From Allosphingosinicella indica (GTDB taxonomy: Bacteria; Pseudomonadota; Alphaproteobacteria; Sphingomonadales; Sphingomonadaceae): 64,000 nucleotides of DNA. This document shows, in pieces, positions 8,053 through 19,931 of this stretch (positions are counted from its first letter, which is position 1; every line of letters begins with the position of its first letter). A program made the translations under genes and the position numbers. Below the pieces are notes generated by a model. The model did not search any database. It worked only from the letters and a program-made list of their open reading frames with translations, and had not been told where the DNA came from. The stretch is from assembly GCF_900177405.1 (NCBI RefSeq), contig NZ_LT840185.1, positions 558,001 through 622,000 of the forward strand, in the 5' to 3' direction.

Positions 8053-9165
8053 TCCGTAACGGAGGCCGCGCGCGCGGAGCGCGTGGACAAGCGTCGCCAT
8101 CAGCTTGGTGCCCGATGCGCCGAGCGGATGGCCGAGCGCGATCGCACCCCCATTGACGTTGAGCTTGCCAGGATCGCCGCCGATCTCCAGGAGCCAGGCG
8201 AGCGGCACCGGCGCGAATGCTTCGTTCACCTCGTACAAGTCGATATCGCCGATCGACAGGCCCGAGCGCTCCAGCGCCTTTCGCGTCGCGGGGATCGGCT
8301 CCATCAGCATGATGACGGGATCACCCGCGGTGACGGTGAGGTTGACCACGCGCGCGAGCGGGGTGAGGCCGTGCGCCTTCAGCGCACGCTCGTTGACGAC
8401 CAGCACCGCCGACGATCCATCGCAGATCTGGCTGGCGTTGCCGGCGGTGACGACGCCGCCCGGCTCGAGCGTCTTGAGCCCGGCGAGCCCTTCCATCGAT
8501 GCGTCCGCGCGGATGCCCTCGTCGCGGTCGTGGGTGACCGTGCCGTCGGGTGTCTCCACTTCCAGCGCGACGATTTCCTCAGCGAACGCTCCCGCACCGG
8601 CCGCGGCGGCCGCCTTGCGGTGACTTTCCAGCGCGAAGGCGTCGAGCTGTTCGCGGGAGAAGCCGTAGCGATCGGCGATCATCTGCGCGCCGGTGAACTG
8701 GCTGAACATCGCGACGCCGTAGCGATCCTGGATGCGCTTGGAGAATGGCCCGGCGCCCATGCCGGCCTGCGCATGAAGCATGAAGTTGGAGCCCATCGGC
8801 ACGCGCGTCATGCTCTCGACCCCGGCGGCGATGACCATGTCCTGCGTGCCCGACATCACCGCCTGCGCGGCGAACTGGATCGCCTGCTGCGAGCTGCCGC
8901 ATTGCCGATCGATGGTGACGGCGGGCACGCTGTCTGGCAGGCGCGAGGCCATCACCGCGTTGCGGCCGAGCTGAAACGCCTGCTCGCCCGCCTGGCTGAC
9001 GCAGCCTAGGATCACATCGTCGATCGCCGCCGGGTCGATCCCGCTGCGATCGACGACGGCGTTGAGCACCTCGGCGCCGAGATCGGCGGGGTGCCAGCCG
9101 GCCAGCCGCCCGCCGCGACGGCCCCCGGCGGTGCGCACCGCTTCGACGATATAGGCTTCGGGCAC
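7993..9165 (-). CDS. Acetyl-CoA C-acyltransferase (thiolase)
   Basis: A 390-residue thiolase-superfamily enzyme, condensing or cleaving acyl-CoA with acetyl-CoA. It has the nucleophilic Cys89 in DRQCGSSQQAIQ, the AAGVESMTRVPMG segment, NEAFAPVPLAW, the catalytic His in GGAIALGHPLGASG and the second Cys in TMCEGGGIAN. Length and motifs fit the acetyl-CoA acetyltransferase/FadA group; the substrate (short-chain or a degradation intermediate) cannot be told. The next gene on the same strand, 39 bp downstream of its start side, is an MFS transporter, which may hint at a catabolic role, but nothing else in the window supports a pathway. Confidence 0.9.
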   Translation of the reverse strand: MPEAYIVEAVRTAGGRRGGRLAGWHPADLGAEVLNAVVDRSGIDPAAIDDVILGCVSQAGEQAFQLGRNAVMASRLPDSVPAVTIDRQCGSSQQAIQFAAQAVMSGTQDMVIAAGVESMTRVPMGSNFMLHAQAGMGAGPFSKRIQDRYGVAMFSQFTGAQMIADRYGFSREQLDAFALESHRKAAAAAGAGAFAEEIVALEVETPDGTVTHDRDEGIRADASMEGLAGLKTLEPGGVVTAGNASQICDGSSAVLVVNERALKAHGLTPLARVVNLTVTAGDPVIMLMEPIPATRKALERSGLSIGDIDLYEVNEAFAPVPLAWLLEIGGDPGKLNVNGGAIALGHPLGASGTKLMATLVHALRARGLRYGLQTMCEGGGIANVTIVEAL

Positions 9166-9204
9166 CGGCGATCTCCTTGATGGGGCGGCCTGCCTAGCGC
9201 GCGC

Positions 9205-10479
9205 TCAGGCCCGGTGCCAATCCTTCTCCAGCCGCCGCGCCGCGATCAAGTAGAGAACCGCGGCAATGAGGTAGAAGACGAGCGTGTAGAGGATCGAATA
9301 GCGCAGCGATTCCTCGCCGTAGCTCGCCTGCATCCGATCCGACATGAAGCCCAGGAACCAGGTGCCGAAGCCGATGCCGAGCAGGTTGTTGATGAAGAGG
9401 AAGGACGCGGCGGTGGTGGCGCGCATCTCGGGCGGGACGATATGCTGGATCGCCGCATTGACGGGGCCGAGCCACGACAGCGACAGCGCGGTGGGGACGA
9501 GGAACAGGAAGAAGCCCACCCAGATGTTGGGCGCGAACAGGGCGATCGCATAGGCCGGCGCGGCGATGAGGAAGCAGATGGCGGGAACGCGGGCATAGCC
9601 GCGCACGTCGCGGGCGCCGGCGCGATCGCCGAGCCAGCCGCCGAGCCAGACGCCCGCGACGCCGCCGATCAGCGCGACAGAGCCGTAGACGATCGAACGA
9701 TCGACCAGCTCCAGCCCGTAGCTGCGCGACAGGAAGGACGGCAGCCAAAAGGCGATGCCGTAGCCGAGGATCGAACTGCACGCCGATCCGAAGGCGAGCA
9801 GCCAGAAGCTGGGCTTGGACGCGAAGGTGCGCGCCACCGTGCGAAACGCCGGCGCGACCGGCCCGCTGCCGGGCGCGGCGCCCGCGAGGCGATCGAGCCC
9901 GCCGCGCGGCGGCTCCTTGATGCCGAACTTGACGAGCGGGACGAGCAGCACGCCGGCGATGCCTACGATCACGAAGGCCGCGCGCCAATCGACATGCGCG
10001 GCGATGATGCCGCCGAAGAATACGCCGAGCGCCGAGCCGATCGGCACGCCGAACGAGAAGATTGCGAGCGCACGCGCGCGCTGCGCGGGCGGGAAGGTAT
10101 CGGCGATGAGCGCGTAGGACGGCGCGACGCCGCCCGCCTCGCCCACCCCGACGCCCATCCGCGCCAGAAACAATTGCCAGAAATTCTGCGCCAGGCCGCA
10201 GATCGCGGTGAATGCGCTCCAGACGCCGAGGCTGATCGAGATGATCGTCACCCGGCTCTTGCGATCGGCGAGCAAGGCGATGGGTATGCCGAGCCCGGTG
10301 TAGAAGAGCGCGAAGGCGAGACCGCCCATCAGCCCCAACTGGGTGTCGCTGAGGCCCAAGTCAGCCTTGATCGGCTCGGCGAGGATCGAGACAATCTGCC
10401 GGTCGAGGAAATTGAAGATGTAGGCGATGAGCAGGATGACGAGCACGCGCCCGGGCTTGTTGTCCACCGCCGTCGCCAT
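9205..10479 (-). CDS. MFS transporter (spinster-like)
   Basis: A 424-residue inner-membrane transporter with about twelve hydrophobic segments. The N-terminal half has LIAYIFNFLDRQIVSILAEP and the between-helix motif LADRKSR; the second half repeats GGWLGDRAG. The FLDRQI opening and overall wording match the large spinster-like MFS group abundant in sphingomonads. The substrate is unknown. The frame is open 20 codons further, but that stretch runs into a palindromic repeat; ATG at 10479 begins just before the first helix and is preferred, though the ribosome site (GGGGAT) is weak. It lies upstream of and on the same strand as the thiolase gene. Confidence 0.85.
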   Translation of the reverse strand: MATAVDNKPGRVLVILLIAYIFNFLDRQIVSILAEPIKADLGLSDTQLGLMGGLAFALFYTGLGIPIALLADRKSRVTIISISLGVWSAFTAICGLAQNFWQLFLARMGVGVGEAGGVAPSYALIADTFPPAQRARALAIFSFGVPIGSALGVFFGGIIAAHVDWRAAFVIVGIAGVLLVPLVKFGIKEPPRGGLDRLAGAAPGSGPVAPAFRTVARTFASKPSFWLLAFGSACSSILGYGIAFWLPSFLSRSYGLELVDRSIVYGSVALIGGVAGVWLGGWLGDRAGARDVRGYARVPAICFLIAAPAYAIALFAPNIWVGFFLFLVPTALSLSWLGPVNAAIQHIVPPEMRATTAASFLFINNLLGIGFGTWFLGFMSDRMQASYGEESLRYSILYTLVFYLIAAVLYLIAARRLEKDWHRA

Positions 10480-10508
10480 CACGCCATCCCCGTCGCTTTT
10501 TGTTTCCC

Positions 10509-10540
10509 CGTCATTGCGAGGAGCGGAGCGGCGAAGCAAC
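10509..10540. repeat. Short palindromic repeat of the CATTGCGAGGAGCG type
   Basis: The stretch reads CGTCATTGCGAGGAGCGG followed by AGCGGCGAAGCAAC, with TTGC/GCAA ends. I recognise it as a repeat seen between genes in many sphingomonad and other alphaproteobacterial genomes. It lies just upstream of the MFS start codon, in the gap where cysN might be expected after cysD. The remaining 160 bp up to cysD hold no gene I can support. Confidence 0.65.
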
Positions 10541-10700
10541 CATTACCGCATCGGCGGCTCTGGAACGCGCTGCTGGAACATCTGCCTATCCTGCCGGCGG
10601 TGGACGTCATCCCTGGCGTGTTCCGGACGGTGGTCACCGCGGATGTAGCCCCGGCCGCGATCATCACCCGCGACGATGCCGGAGCAGCGCATCTACCCGC

Positions 10701-11600
10701 CTAGAAATAGCCCTCCAGCTTCTTCTTCTCCATGCTCGCAGTCGCATCCTTGTCGATCGCGCGGCCCTGGCGTTCGCTGGTGGTGGCGGCTTCCATCTCG
10801 GCGATGATCGCGTCCAAGGTTTCGGCACGGCTCTCGACCGCGCCAGTGAGCGGGTAGCAGCCCAAGGTGCGGAAGCGGATCCAGCGCTCGGCGGGCGCCT
10901 CGCCGGGCGCAAGGCGGAAACGATCGTCATCGACCATCAGGATGAGGCCGTCGCGCGTCACCGTCGGCCGCGGCGCCGCGAAATAGAGCGGCACGATCTC
11001 GATTCTCTCGCGCGCGATGTAGCGCCAGACGTCGAGCTCGGTCCAGTTGGAGAGCGGGAAGGCGCGGATGCTCTCCCCCTTCGCCTTGCGGGCGTTGTAG
11101 AGATTCCAGAGCTCGGGCCGCTGGTTCTTGGGATCCCAGCGGTGGTGCGCCGAGCGGAGGCTCAGCACGCGTTCCTTGGCGCGGCTCTTCTCCTCGTCGC
11201 GGCGCGCTCCGCCGAATGCAGCATCGAAGCCATGCGCATCGAGCGCTTGCTTCAGCCCCTCCGTTTTCCACATGTCGGTATGGCGGCCGCCGTGATCGAA
11301 CGGGTTGATCCCCGCCGCTTCCGCCTCGGGATTGCGATGGACGATAAGCTCCATCCCAGCCGCCGCCGCCGCGCGCTCACGCAGATCGTACATCGCGCGG
11401 AACTTCCAGGTCGTATCGACATGGAGCAGCGGAAAAGGCGGCGGCGCGGGGGCGAAGGCCTTCACCGCGAGATGCAGCATCGCCGCCGAATCCTTGCCGA
11501 TCGAATAGAGCATCACCGGCCGCTCGGACTCGGCCACCACTTCGCGCAGGATGTGAATGCTCTCGGCTTCGAGCGCGTCGAGATGGGAACGGCTGGTCAT
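10701..11600 (-). CDS. cysD: Sulfate adenylyltransferase small subunit
   Basis: PP-loop subunit of ATP sulfurylase, making APS from sulfate and ATP in assimilatory sulfate reduction. The 299 residues show the PP-loop [14 protein letters not shown] near residue 32, [49 protein letters not shown] and [15 protein letters not shown], all CysD signatures. CysD normally needs the GTPase CysN (often CysNC), usually the next gene; here the gene is followed by about 220 bp with a repeat and then an unrelated transporter. The partner must be elsewhere or lost. The Lrp-type regulator gene is divergent, 120 bp away. Confidence 0.93.
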   Translation of the reverse strand: MTSRSHLDALEAESIHILREVVAESERPVMLYSIGKDSAAMLHLAVKAFAPAPPPFPLLHVDTTWKFRAMYDLRERAAAAAGMELIVHRNPEAEAAGINPFDHGGRHTDMWKTEGLKQALDAHGFDAAFGGARRDEEKSRAKERVLSLRSAHHRWDPKNQRPELWNLYNARKAKGESIRAFPLSNWTELDVWRYIARERIEIVPLYFAAPRPTVTRDGLILMVDDDRFRLAPGEAPAERWIRFRTLGCYPLTGAVESRAETLDAIIAEMEAATTSERQGRAIDKDATASMEKKKLEGYF

Positions 11601-11720
11601 TGCTGCATCCTATAGCGCCTCCACGGCGCCGGTCGATGTCTCGCCGCCCGCGCAAGATATTTGCCGCTTTACACGGGCAACGGCCGCGATAGAGCAAGAT
11701 CGTTCCAACCGGAGCCTGCC

Positions 11721-12185
11721 ATGGACGCCACCGACATCAAAATCCTCCGCATCCTGCAGGAGGATGCCTCGCTCTCGGTCGCCGAGGTCGCGAGCCGGGT
11801 GAACCTGTCGCAGACGCCGTGCTGGCGGCGCATCCAGAAATTGCAGGGCAAGGGCATCATCCGCCGCCAGGTCGCTCTGGTCGATCCGGCGGCGATCGGC
11901 GTCGACATCTCCGTCTTCGTGTCGATCGAGACCGGCGACCACAGCGCCGAATGGCTCGACACCTTCGCCGCGCTAGTCGCCGACATGCCCGAGGTGCTCG
12001 CCGTCCACCGCATGGCGGGCGACGTCGATTACCTGCTCCACGTCGCAGTGCCCGGCATGGCCGATTACGATGCCTTCTACCGCCGCCTCATCGCCGGCGT
12101 GCCGTGCAAGAACGTCACCTCGCGCTTTGCGATGGAGCGCGTGAAGTACACCACCGCCTACCCCATCCCCGACGCGGTGCGCTGA
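11721..12185 (+). CDS. Lrp/AsnC family transcription regulator
   Basis: A 154-residue DNA-binding regulator. Residues 1-60 are the winged helix-turn-helix typical of Lrp/AsnC (DATDIKILRILQEDASLSVAEVA, then SQTPCWRRIQKLQGKGII), and the rest is the RAM/ACT-like ligand and oligomer domain (FVSIETGDH, VHRMAGDVDYLLHVAV, SRFAMERVKYTTAYP). ATG at 11721 has GGAG six bases upstream; the longer frame is unlikely. It is divergent from cysD, so control of cysD or of an amino-acid/sulfur function is a reasonable guess only; such proteins often also control themselves. Confidence 0.88.
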   Translation: MDATDIKILRILQEDASLSVAEVASRVNLSQTPCWRRIQKLQGKGIIRRQVALVDPAAIGVDISVFVSIETGDHSAEWLDTFAALVADMPEVLAVHRMAGDVDYLLHVAVPGMADYDAFYRRLIAGVPCKNVTSRFAMERVKYTTAYPIPDAVR

Positions 12186-12245
12186 CGGCCTTGCTGCGGG
12201 CGCCGGTGCGCGACTAGGTTCCGGCTCCCGAACAGCGAGATCGAC

Positions 12246-12911
12246 ATGGCCCGATACAAGCCCGCCGCCGACGACATCTACGAGACCGAGAACGGCTTCT
12301 ACCTGCTGAGCCATCCGTCGCGGCTCGCCAAGCTGCTCGCGCATTACGAGCTCTACCAGATGATCGCGGGGCTGCCCGGCGCGGTTGTGGAGCTCGGCGT
12401 CTACAAGGGCGCGTCGCTGATGCGTTTCGCGACGTTCCGCGGCGTGCTGGAGAACGATCATGCGCGCGCCATCTACGGCTTCGATGCTTTCGGCGCATTC
12501 CCGCGCGGCGAGGTGGCGGGCGACGCCGACAAGGCGTTCATCGAGCGGTTCGAGGCGGCGGGCGGCGATGGCATCGCTCGCGAGGACCTGGAGGCGCTGA
12601 TCGCCGCCAAGGGCTTCGCCAATATCTCCCTGATCGAAGGCAATGTGTTCGACACTGTGCCCGCCTTCCTGGCCGACAAGCCCGCCGAGAAGATCGCGCT
12701 GATGCACCTCGACATGGACGTCTACGAACCGACCGCCTTCGCGATCGAGCAGATGATCGACCGGATGGTACCGGGCGGGCTGGTGGTGTTCGACGATTAC
12801 GGGATGGTCGAAGGCGCGACGCGCGCGGCCGACGAGATGTGCGAGCGCCATGACCTGGCGATGGAGAAGCTTCACCATTATGCGATCCCTGCTTTCGCGG
12901 TGGCGCGCTGA
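12246..12911 (+). CDS. TylF/MycF-like class I methyltransferase
   Basis: A 221-residue protein resembling the TylF/macrocin O-methyltransferase family: AVVELGVYKGASLMRFA is the SAM-binding first loop, IYGFDAFGAFP the second strand, and MHLDMDVYEPTAFAIEQM with GGLVVFDDYGM the metal/acceptor region. In sphingomonads such genes are usually found outside macrolide clusters and often act on sugars or glycolipids; the acceptor here is unknown. It stands alone between the Lrp-type gene and a convergent exported-protein gene. Confidence 0.7.
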   Translation: MARYKPAADDIYETENGFYLLSHPSRLAKLLAHYELYQMIAGLPGAVVELGVYKGASLMRFATFRGVLENDHARAIYGFDAFGAFPRGEVAGDADKAFIERFEAAGGDGIAREDLEALIAAKGFANISLIEGNVFDTVPAFLADKPAEKIALMHLDMDVYEPTAFAIEQMIDRMVPGGLVVFDDYGMVEGATRAADEMCERHDLAMEKLHHYAIPAFAVAR

Positions 12912-12914
12912 GAC

Positions 12915-13580
12915 TCAGCGGCGGATCGTGATGCCGAGCGTGAGCGCGCGGGGCGACGCGCCGTCGACATAACGGCCGGCGAGCAGATCGACGTCGATCC
13001 AATGCTCGGGGGTCCAGCGGACGCCGGCTTGGAAACCGGCCGGGCCGCGATTGAGCCCGAATACCTCGCCCATGAGGGCAAGCTTGTCGCTCGCCTGCAC
13101 GTCGAGCTGGGCGCCCCAGAAGAACGCGTTGCGATCGCCGGTGCGCGCCCATTGATAGCCGAGATTGGCGTGAGCGCGCACCTTGGGCGAAAACGCGAGC
13201 GTAAGCGGCGTGGTCACGGCAAAACTGTCGAGCCGCCCGCGGTCGAGATCGAAGGTGGCGGTGCCCGATGCGGCGATGCCCAGCCCTTCCGACACCGGCC
13301 TCAGCGCCAGCTTGATGCTGGGCGAGGCGTAAGTCGTGGCACCGGCGCGATCCCAGATGTGCTGGACGGCGCCGTTCAGCTCGACATGCGGATGCGCCTT
13401 CAGCGTGCAGCCGACATCCGAATTGGCGAGGCCACTGCCCGCGCCGTAATGCGTGTACCAATTTTCGAAATGGCAGACGCCGGGCGTTTCGACCTCGGAA
13501 TCGTCGACGACATGCGCGCCGCCCGCAGCGCGTACGGCCTGCGCCGGCGCCATGCACAACACGACCAGCCACAGCCGCAT
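12915..13580 (-). CDS. Exported protein, possible outer-membrane beta-barrel
   Basis: 221 residues with a signal peptide (MRLWLVVLCMAPAQAVRAAG, cleavage near residue 19). The rest is rich in alternating polar and hydrophobic stretches ending in a terminal strand ALTLGITIRR, which looks like a small beta-barrel or porin-type protein. Two Cys sit near the N-terminus of the mature part (VCHFENWYT, VGCTLKAHP) and could form a disulfide. I do not recognise the family; repeated short strands such as HANLGYQW and FQAGVRWTPEHW fit the barrel idea. It is convergent with the methyltransferase gene, three bases apart, and upstream of the katG unit's end. Confidence 0.6.
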   Translation of the reverse strand: MRLWLVVLCMAPAQAVRAAGGAHVVDDSEVETPGVCHFENWYTHYGAGSGLANSDVGCTLKAHPHVELNGAVQHIWDRAGATTYASPSIKLALRPVSEGLGIAASGTATFDLDRGRLDSFAVTTPLTLAFSPKVRAHANLGYQWARTGDRNAFFWGAQLDVQASDKLALMGEVFGLNRGPAGFQAGVRWTPEHWIDVDLLAGRYVDGASPRALTLGITIRR

Positions 13581-13621
13581 AAGCCCCCACCCCCGCCAAC
13601 GGATTTAACTGAAGACGGGCG

Positions 13622-16359
<2,738 letters not shown>

Positions 16360-16457
16360 TCAGAGATAGGGGCAAAACCGATCAAGCGTGGTCGCGGCGG
16401 GTTGGACATCGCGGCCGCCGCTTCCCATCTTGCAAGCCAAGACGAGGAGACACGGAC

Positions 16458-16721
16458 ATGGCCGGCGGATGGGCGCGCGACGGCGCGGTGCAGGACCAGA
16501 TCGACGATACCGTAAGCGACGCGGTGCTCGCGGCGCGGGCGGCCATGCCGGCGGGCGAAGGCAGCGACGAATGCGTCATCTGCGGCGAAGACATCCCGGA
16601 GGCGCGCCGCAAGGCGCTGCCGGGCGTGCGGACCTGCGTTGCCTGCCAATCCGAGCGCGACCGGACGAAGGTGTCGGCCGGCATCAATCGCCGCGGCAGC
16701 AAGGACAGCCAATTACGCTAG
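16458..16721 (+). CDS. Small DksA/TraR-type zinc-finger protein
   Basis: An 87-residue protein with the C4 zinc motif of the DksA/TraR family: ECVICGEDIPEARRKALPGV followed by RTCVACQ. The N-terminal part (DQIDDTVSDAVLAARAAM) is a short helix, much shorter than the DksA coiled coil, so the protein matches the YbiI-like subgroup of the same length rather than DksA itself. Such proteins may act at the RNA polymerase secondary channel, but this is not shown for YbiI. ATG at 16458 has AGGAGA seven bases upstream. It is divergent from katG, with about 175 bp between start codons. Confidence 0.8.
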   Translation: MAGGWARDGAVQDQIDDTVSDAVLAARAAMPAGEGSDECVICGEDIPEARRKALPGVRTCVACQSERDRTKVSAGINRRGSKDSQLR

Positions 16722-16723
16722 TC

Positions 16724-16752
16724 AAAAAAAGCCCCGCGATCGCTCGCGGGGC
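16724..16752 (-). terminator. Terminator shared by convergent genes
   Basis: A perfect 9-bp stem (GCCCCGCGA / TCGCGGGGC, loop TCGC) flanked on the minus strand by seven T (A 16724-16730), and on the plus strand by TTCTTTC. It lies between the zinc-finger gene (+) and the exported Thr-rich gene (-) and can serve both; the minus side is stronger. The same 20-base core recurs at 17379-17400. Confidence 0.85.
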
Positions 16753-16772
16753 TTCTTTCAATAAGCATCGGA

Positions 16773-17195
16773 TCAGCCCTGACGGCCACGCTCGTAGGCC
16801 TGCAGGCAATTGTCGGTGATGGTGCGCGAGCAGGCGGGATAATTGTCCGGCGCGACCGGCGCGCCCGTCGCGTCGAGCAGCGGGCCGCCTTCGGCGCTGC
16901 CGGTGACGCCGTTCCAGCCCGCCGGGACATTCGCGGCATCCGAGATCACGGCGATACCGCGCGCGTCGCGCTCGGGGCTGGCATTGTGCGCCTCGACGGT
17001 GGCGCCCGAGGCGGCCGCCATCGGCGCCGGCGCGGTGGTCGTCGCCGACCAGTCCGCCGTCGTGGTGCTGTCGACCGTGGTGTCGGTCGTCGTCGCTTCC
17101 ATCGGTGTGTTCATGTCGCCGTGGGTGGCATCGTGGGTCTGCGCGATCGCGGCGGTGCCCATCATCAGCGCAATGGCAAAAGCAGCGGTTTTCAT
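16773..17195 (-). CDS. Exported Thr-rich protein of unknown function
   Basis: 140 residues with a clear signal peptide (MKTAAFAIALMMGTAAIAQ, cleavage after AIAQ). A Thr/Ala-rich, probably disordered stretch (about residues 33-60) is followed by a more structured C-terminal part with NVPAGWNGVTGSAEGGPLL and a Cys pair (YPACSRTITDNCLQ) that may form a disulfide. I do not recognise a named domain. GGAGTGATGAG precedes the ATG. It has its own terminator downstream (16724-16752) and stands alone, 230 bp from pnp. Confidence 0.65.
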   Translation of the reverse strand: MKTAAFAIALMMGTAAIAQTHDATHGDMNTPMEATTTDTTVDSTTTADWSATTTAPAPMAAASGATVEAHNASPERDARGIAVISDAANVPAGWNGVTGSAEGGPLLDATGAPVAPDNYPACSRTITDNCLQAYERGRQG

Positions 17196-17373
17196 GACTC
17201 ATCACTCCAAAAAGGTTGGTGCGGCGCCCGGCTTTCCGGGGCCGTAATGTCGCGGCGGGGCCGCGTTCAGTGATGAGATAAACCGCGACCAGCCGCCTTT
17301 GCTCCGCGCCGGGAAGCGGGCATTTGGGGCGCTTCAGGACGAGCCGTGGCGCCAGCGCGGCGGCCTGCAAAAC

Positions 17374-17401
17374 AAAAGGCCCCGCGATCGCTCGCGGGGC
17401 C
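17374..17401 (-). terminator. Terminator of pnp
   Basis: A 10-bp perfect stem (GGCCCCGCGA / TCGCGGGGCC, loop TCGC) starting 24 bp after the pnp stop, followed on the minus strand by four T and GTTTTG. It ends the long rimP-pnp operon. Its 20-base core is identical to that of the terminator at 16731-16752. Confidence 0.8.
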
Positions 17402-17424
17402 CTTCATTTGCCTGAGGCTGAGGA

Positions 17425-19782
17425 TCAGTCGTCGCGCTGCAGGAAGGCCGGCGCGAACTCGGGCTCGGGGCCCTCATCGCGTCCACCTTCGCGGCGCGGG
17501 CCGCGGTCACGGTCGCCGCCGCGATCACCGCGCTCGCCGTCACGGCGCGGGCCGCGATCCCGGTCACCACCACGGCCGCCGCCGTCACGGCGCGGGCCAC
17601 GGCCGCGATCGCCACGGTCACCGCGCGGACCACGATCACCGCCCTCGCGCGGTTCGCGCGGCGGACGGGTGTCGGGCAGTTCCTCGCCGGTTTCCTGATC
17701 GACGACGCGCATCGACAGGCGGACCTTGCCGCGCTGGTCGATCTCGAGCACCTTGACCTTGACCTCCTGGCCTTCGCTCAGGGCGTCCGAGACCTTCTCG
17801 ACGCGCTCGTTCTTGATCTCCGACACGTGGACGAGGCCGTCCTTGCCGCCCATGAAGTTCACGAACGCGCCAAAATCGACGAGGTTGACCACCTTGCCGG
17901 TATAGACCTTGCCGACTTCCGGCTCCTCGACGATGCCGAGGATCCAGTTCTTGGCGGCTTCGATCTGCGACAGATCGGACGAGCTGATCTTGATCAGGCC
18001 CTCGTCGTCGATGTCGACCTTGGCGCCGGTCTCGGCGACGATCTCGCGGATCACCTTGCCGCCGGTGCCGATCACTTCACGGATCTTGGACTTGTCGATC
18101 TGCAGCGTCTCGATACGCGGCGCGTGGGCGGAAAGCTCCTCGCGGGTGTGATCGAGCGCCTTGGCCATCTCGCCCAGGATGTGCGCGCGGCCCTCGTTCG
18201 CCTGCGCGAGGGCGATCTTCATGATCTCCTCGGTAATGCCGGCGATCTTGATGTCCATCTGAAGGCTGGTGATGCCCTCCGACGTGCCGGCGACCTTGAA
18301 GTCCATGTCACCGAGGTGATCCTCGTCGCCCAGGATGTCGCTGATGACGGCGAAGTCCTTGCCTTCGAGGATGAGGCCCATCGCGATGCCCGAGACCGGG
18401 CGCTTCAGCGGCACGCCCGCGTCCATCATGCTGAGCGAGCCGCCGCACACCGTCGCCATCGACGACGAGCCGTTGGACTCGGTGATGTCGGAGAGGACGC
18501 GGATCGTGTAGGGGAACTCGTCCTTCGTCGGCAGCACCGGATGCAGCGCGCGCCAGGCAAGCTTGCCGTGGCCGACTTCGCGGCGGCCCGGCGCGCCGAA
18601 GCGGCCCACTTCACCGACCGAATAGGGCGGGAAGTTATAGTGCAGCATGAAGTGCGAGTAGCTGAGGCCGTCGAGGCCATCGATCATCTGCTCGCTGTCC
18701 TTGGTGCCCAAGGTGGTGGTGCAGATCGCCTGCGTTTCGCCGCGGGTGAACAGCGCCGAACCGTGGGTGCGCGGCAGGAAGCCGACGATCGCCTCGATCG
18801 GGCGGACCGTCTTGGTGTCGCGGCCGTCGATGCGGCGGCCGTCCTTGAGGATCGCGCCGCGGACGACGTCCGCTTCCAGCTTCTTCACCAGCTTCAGCGT
18901 ACCGAGATATTGCGCGGGATCGCTTTCCTTGAGGTCGGCGAGCGCGTCGCGCGCCTTGGTGCGCGCCTCGTTGATCGCGTTCTGGCGGTCCTGCTTGACG
19001 GTGAGCTTGTAGGCGGCGGCCAGATCGTCGCCGATCAGCGACTTGAGCTTGGCCATCGCTTCCGACTTGTCGGCAACCGGCGCGAGCTCCCACGGCTCCT
19101 TCGCCGACTGCTCGGCGAGGCGGATGATCGCGTCGATCACCTTCTGGCTCTCGCGGTGCGCGAACATCACGGCGCCCAGCATCACCTCTTCCGAAAGCTC
19201 CTTGGCTTCGGATTCGACCATCATCACCGCGTCCTGGGTGCCGGCGACGACGAGGTCGAGATCGCCCTCCTTCACCTGCTCCATCGACGGGTTGAGCTGA
19301 TATTCGCCGTCCTTGTAGCCGACGCGCGCGGCGCCGATCGGGCCCATGAAGGGCACGCCCGAGATGGTGAGCGCCGCCGAGGCCGCGATCATCGCGACGA
19401 TATCGGGCTCGCTCTCGCCGTCATAGGACAGCACCTGCGCGATGACGTTGATCTCGTTGTAGAAACCTTCCGGGAACAGCGGGCGGATCGGCCGGTCGAT
19501 GAGACGGCTGGTCAGCGTCTCCTTTTCGGTCGCACCGCGCTCGCGCTTGAAGAAGCCGCCCGGGATGCGTCCGGCTGCCGAGAATTTTTCCTGATAGTGA
19601 ACGGTGAGCGGGAAGAAATCCTGCCCTTCCTTCACGGTGCGCGCGGCCGTCACGGCGCACAGCACGACGGTTTCGCCGTAGGTCGCGATCACTGCGCCGT
19701 CGGCCTGGCGGGCAACGCGGCCCGTTTCGAGCGTCAGCGTCTTGCCGCCCCACTCGATTTCCACTTTCTTCATGTCGAACAT
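17425..19782 (-). CDS. pnp: Polyribonucleotide nucleotidyltransferase (PNPase)
   Basis: Phosphorolytic 3'-5' exoribonuclease of the RNA degradosome. The 785 residues contain two RNase PH-like domains (second one with [16 protein letters not shown], the catalytic Asp segment), a KH domain around 555-615 ([14 protein letters not shown]) and an S1 domain around 622-690 ([13 protein letters not shown]). The C-terminal ~90 residues are a low-complexity Arg-Gly-Asp-rich tail with repeats such as RDRGPRRDG, longer than in E. coli PNPase (711 residues) and likely to bind RNA or partners. It follows rpsO by 150 bp, the classical order; hairpins in that gap may serve the autocontrol known for pnp leaders, which is inference. 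Confidence 0.97.
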   Translation of the reverse strand: MFDMKKVEIEWGGKTLTLETGRVARQADGAVIATYGETVVLCAVTAARTVKEGQDFFPLTVHYQEKFSAAGRIPGGFFKRERGATEKETLTSRLIDRPIRPLFPEGFYNEINVIAQVLSYDGESEPDIVAMIAASAALTISGVPFMGPIGAARVGYKDGEYQLNPSMEQVKEGDLDLVVAGTQDAVMMVESEAKELSEEVMLGAVMFAHRESQKVIDAIIRLAEQSAKEPWELAPVADKSEAMAKLKSLIGDDLAAAYKLTVKQDRQNAINEARTKARDALADLKESDPAQYLGTLKLVKKLEADVVRGAILKDGRRIDGRDTKTVRPIEAIVGFLPRTHGSALFTRGETQAICTTTLGTKDSEQMIDGLDGLSYSHFMLHYNFPPYSVGEVGRFGAPGRREVGHGKLAWRALHPVLPTKDEFPYTIRVLSDITESNGSSSMATVCGGSLSMMDAGVPLKRPVSGIAMGLILEGKDFAVISDILGDEDHLGDMDFKVAGTSEGITSLQMDIKIAGITEEIMKIALAQANEGRAHILGEMAKALDHTREELSAHAPRIETLQIDKSKIREVIGTGGKVIREIVAETGAKVDIDDEGLIKISSSDLSQIEAAKNWILGIVEEPEVGKVYTGKVVNLVDFGAFVNFMGGKDGLVHVSEIKNERVEKVSDALSEGQEVKVKVLEIDQRGKVRLSMRVVDQETGEELPDTRPPREPREGGDRGPRGDRGDRGRGPRRDGGGRGGDRDRGPRRDGERGDRGGDRDRGPRREGGRDEGPEPEFAPAFLQRDD

Positions 19783-19904
19783 GTGTTTTCCTTCAACTCC
19801 CGCGGCCGGATGCGGCGGGGGCCTGTGTGCGGGGTCTTTCCCCGCGGTGTCGGGCCCATATGGCCCTTATCGAGGGGCGCCGGATTGCACCCTCCCGATA
19901 TGCG

Positions 19905-19926
19905 AAGCGGCCCCGCAGGGCCGCTT
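19905..19926 (-). terminator. Hairpin between rpsO and pnp
   Basis: A 9-bp perfect stem (AAGCGGCCC / GGGCCGCTT, loop TGCG) six bases after the rpsO stop on the minus strand, without a T run. It is probably a partial terminator or processing site. Further hairpins follow (GGGCC-ATAT-GGCCC at about 19852; GCGGGG-AAAGA-CCCC at about 19830) in the pnp leader. Confidence 0.55.
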
Positions 19927-19931
19927 TCGAC

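Noticed and set aside
10546-10700. Plus-strand reading ending LPAVDVIPGVFRTVVTADVA as a gene remnant
   Set aside because: I could not assign it to any family, and the frame upstream is merely antisense to the MFS gene. It may be a fragment of something lost, but the sequence alone does not show it.
12915-13580. Assignment of the exported protein to a named porin family
   Set aside because: The barrel-like pattern is visible, but no signature was recognised; kept as unknown.
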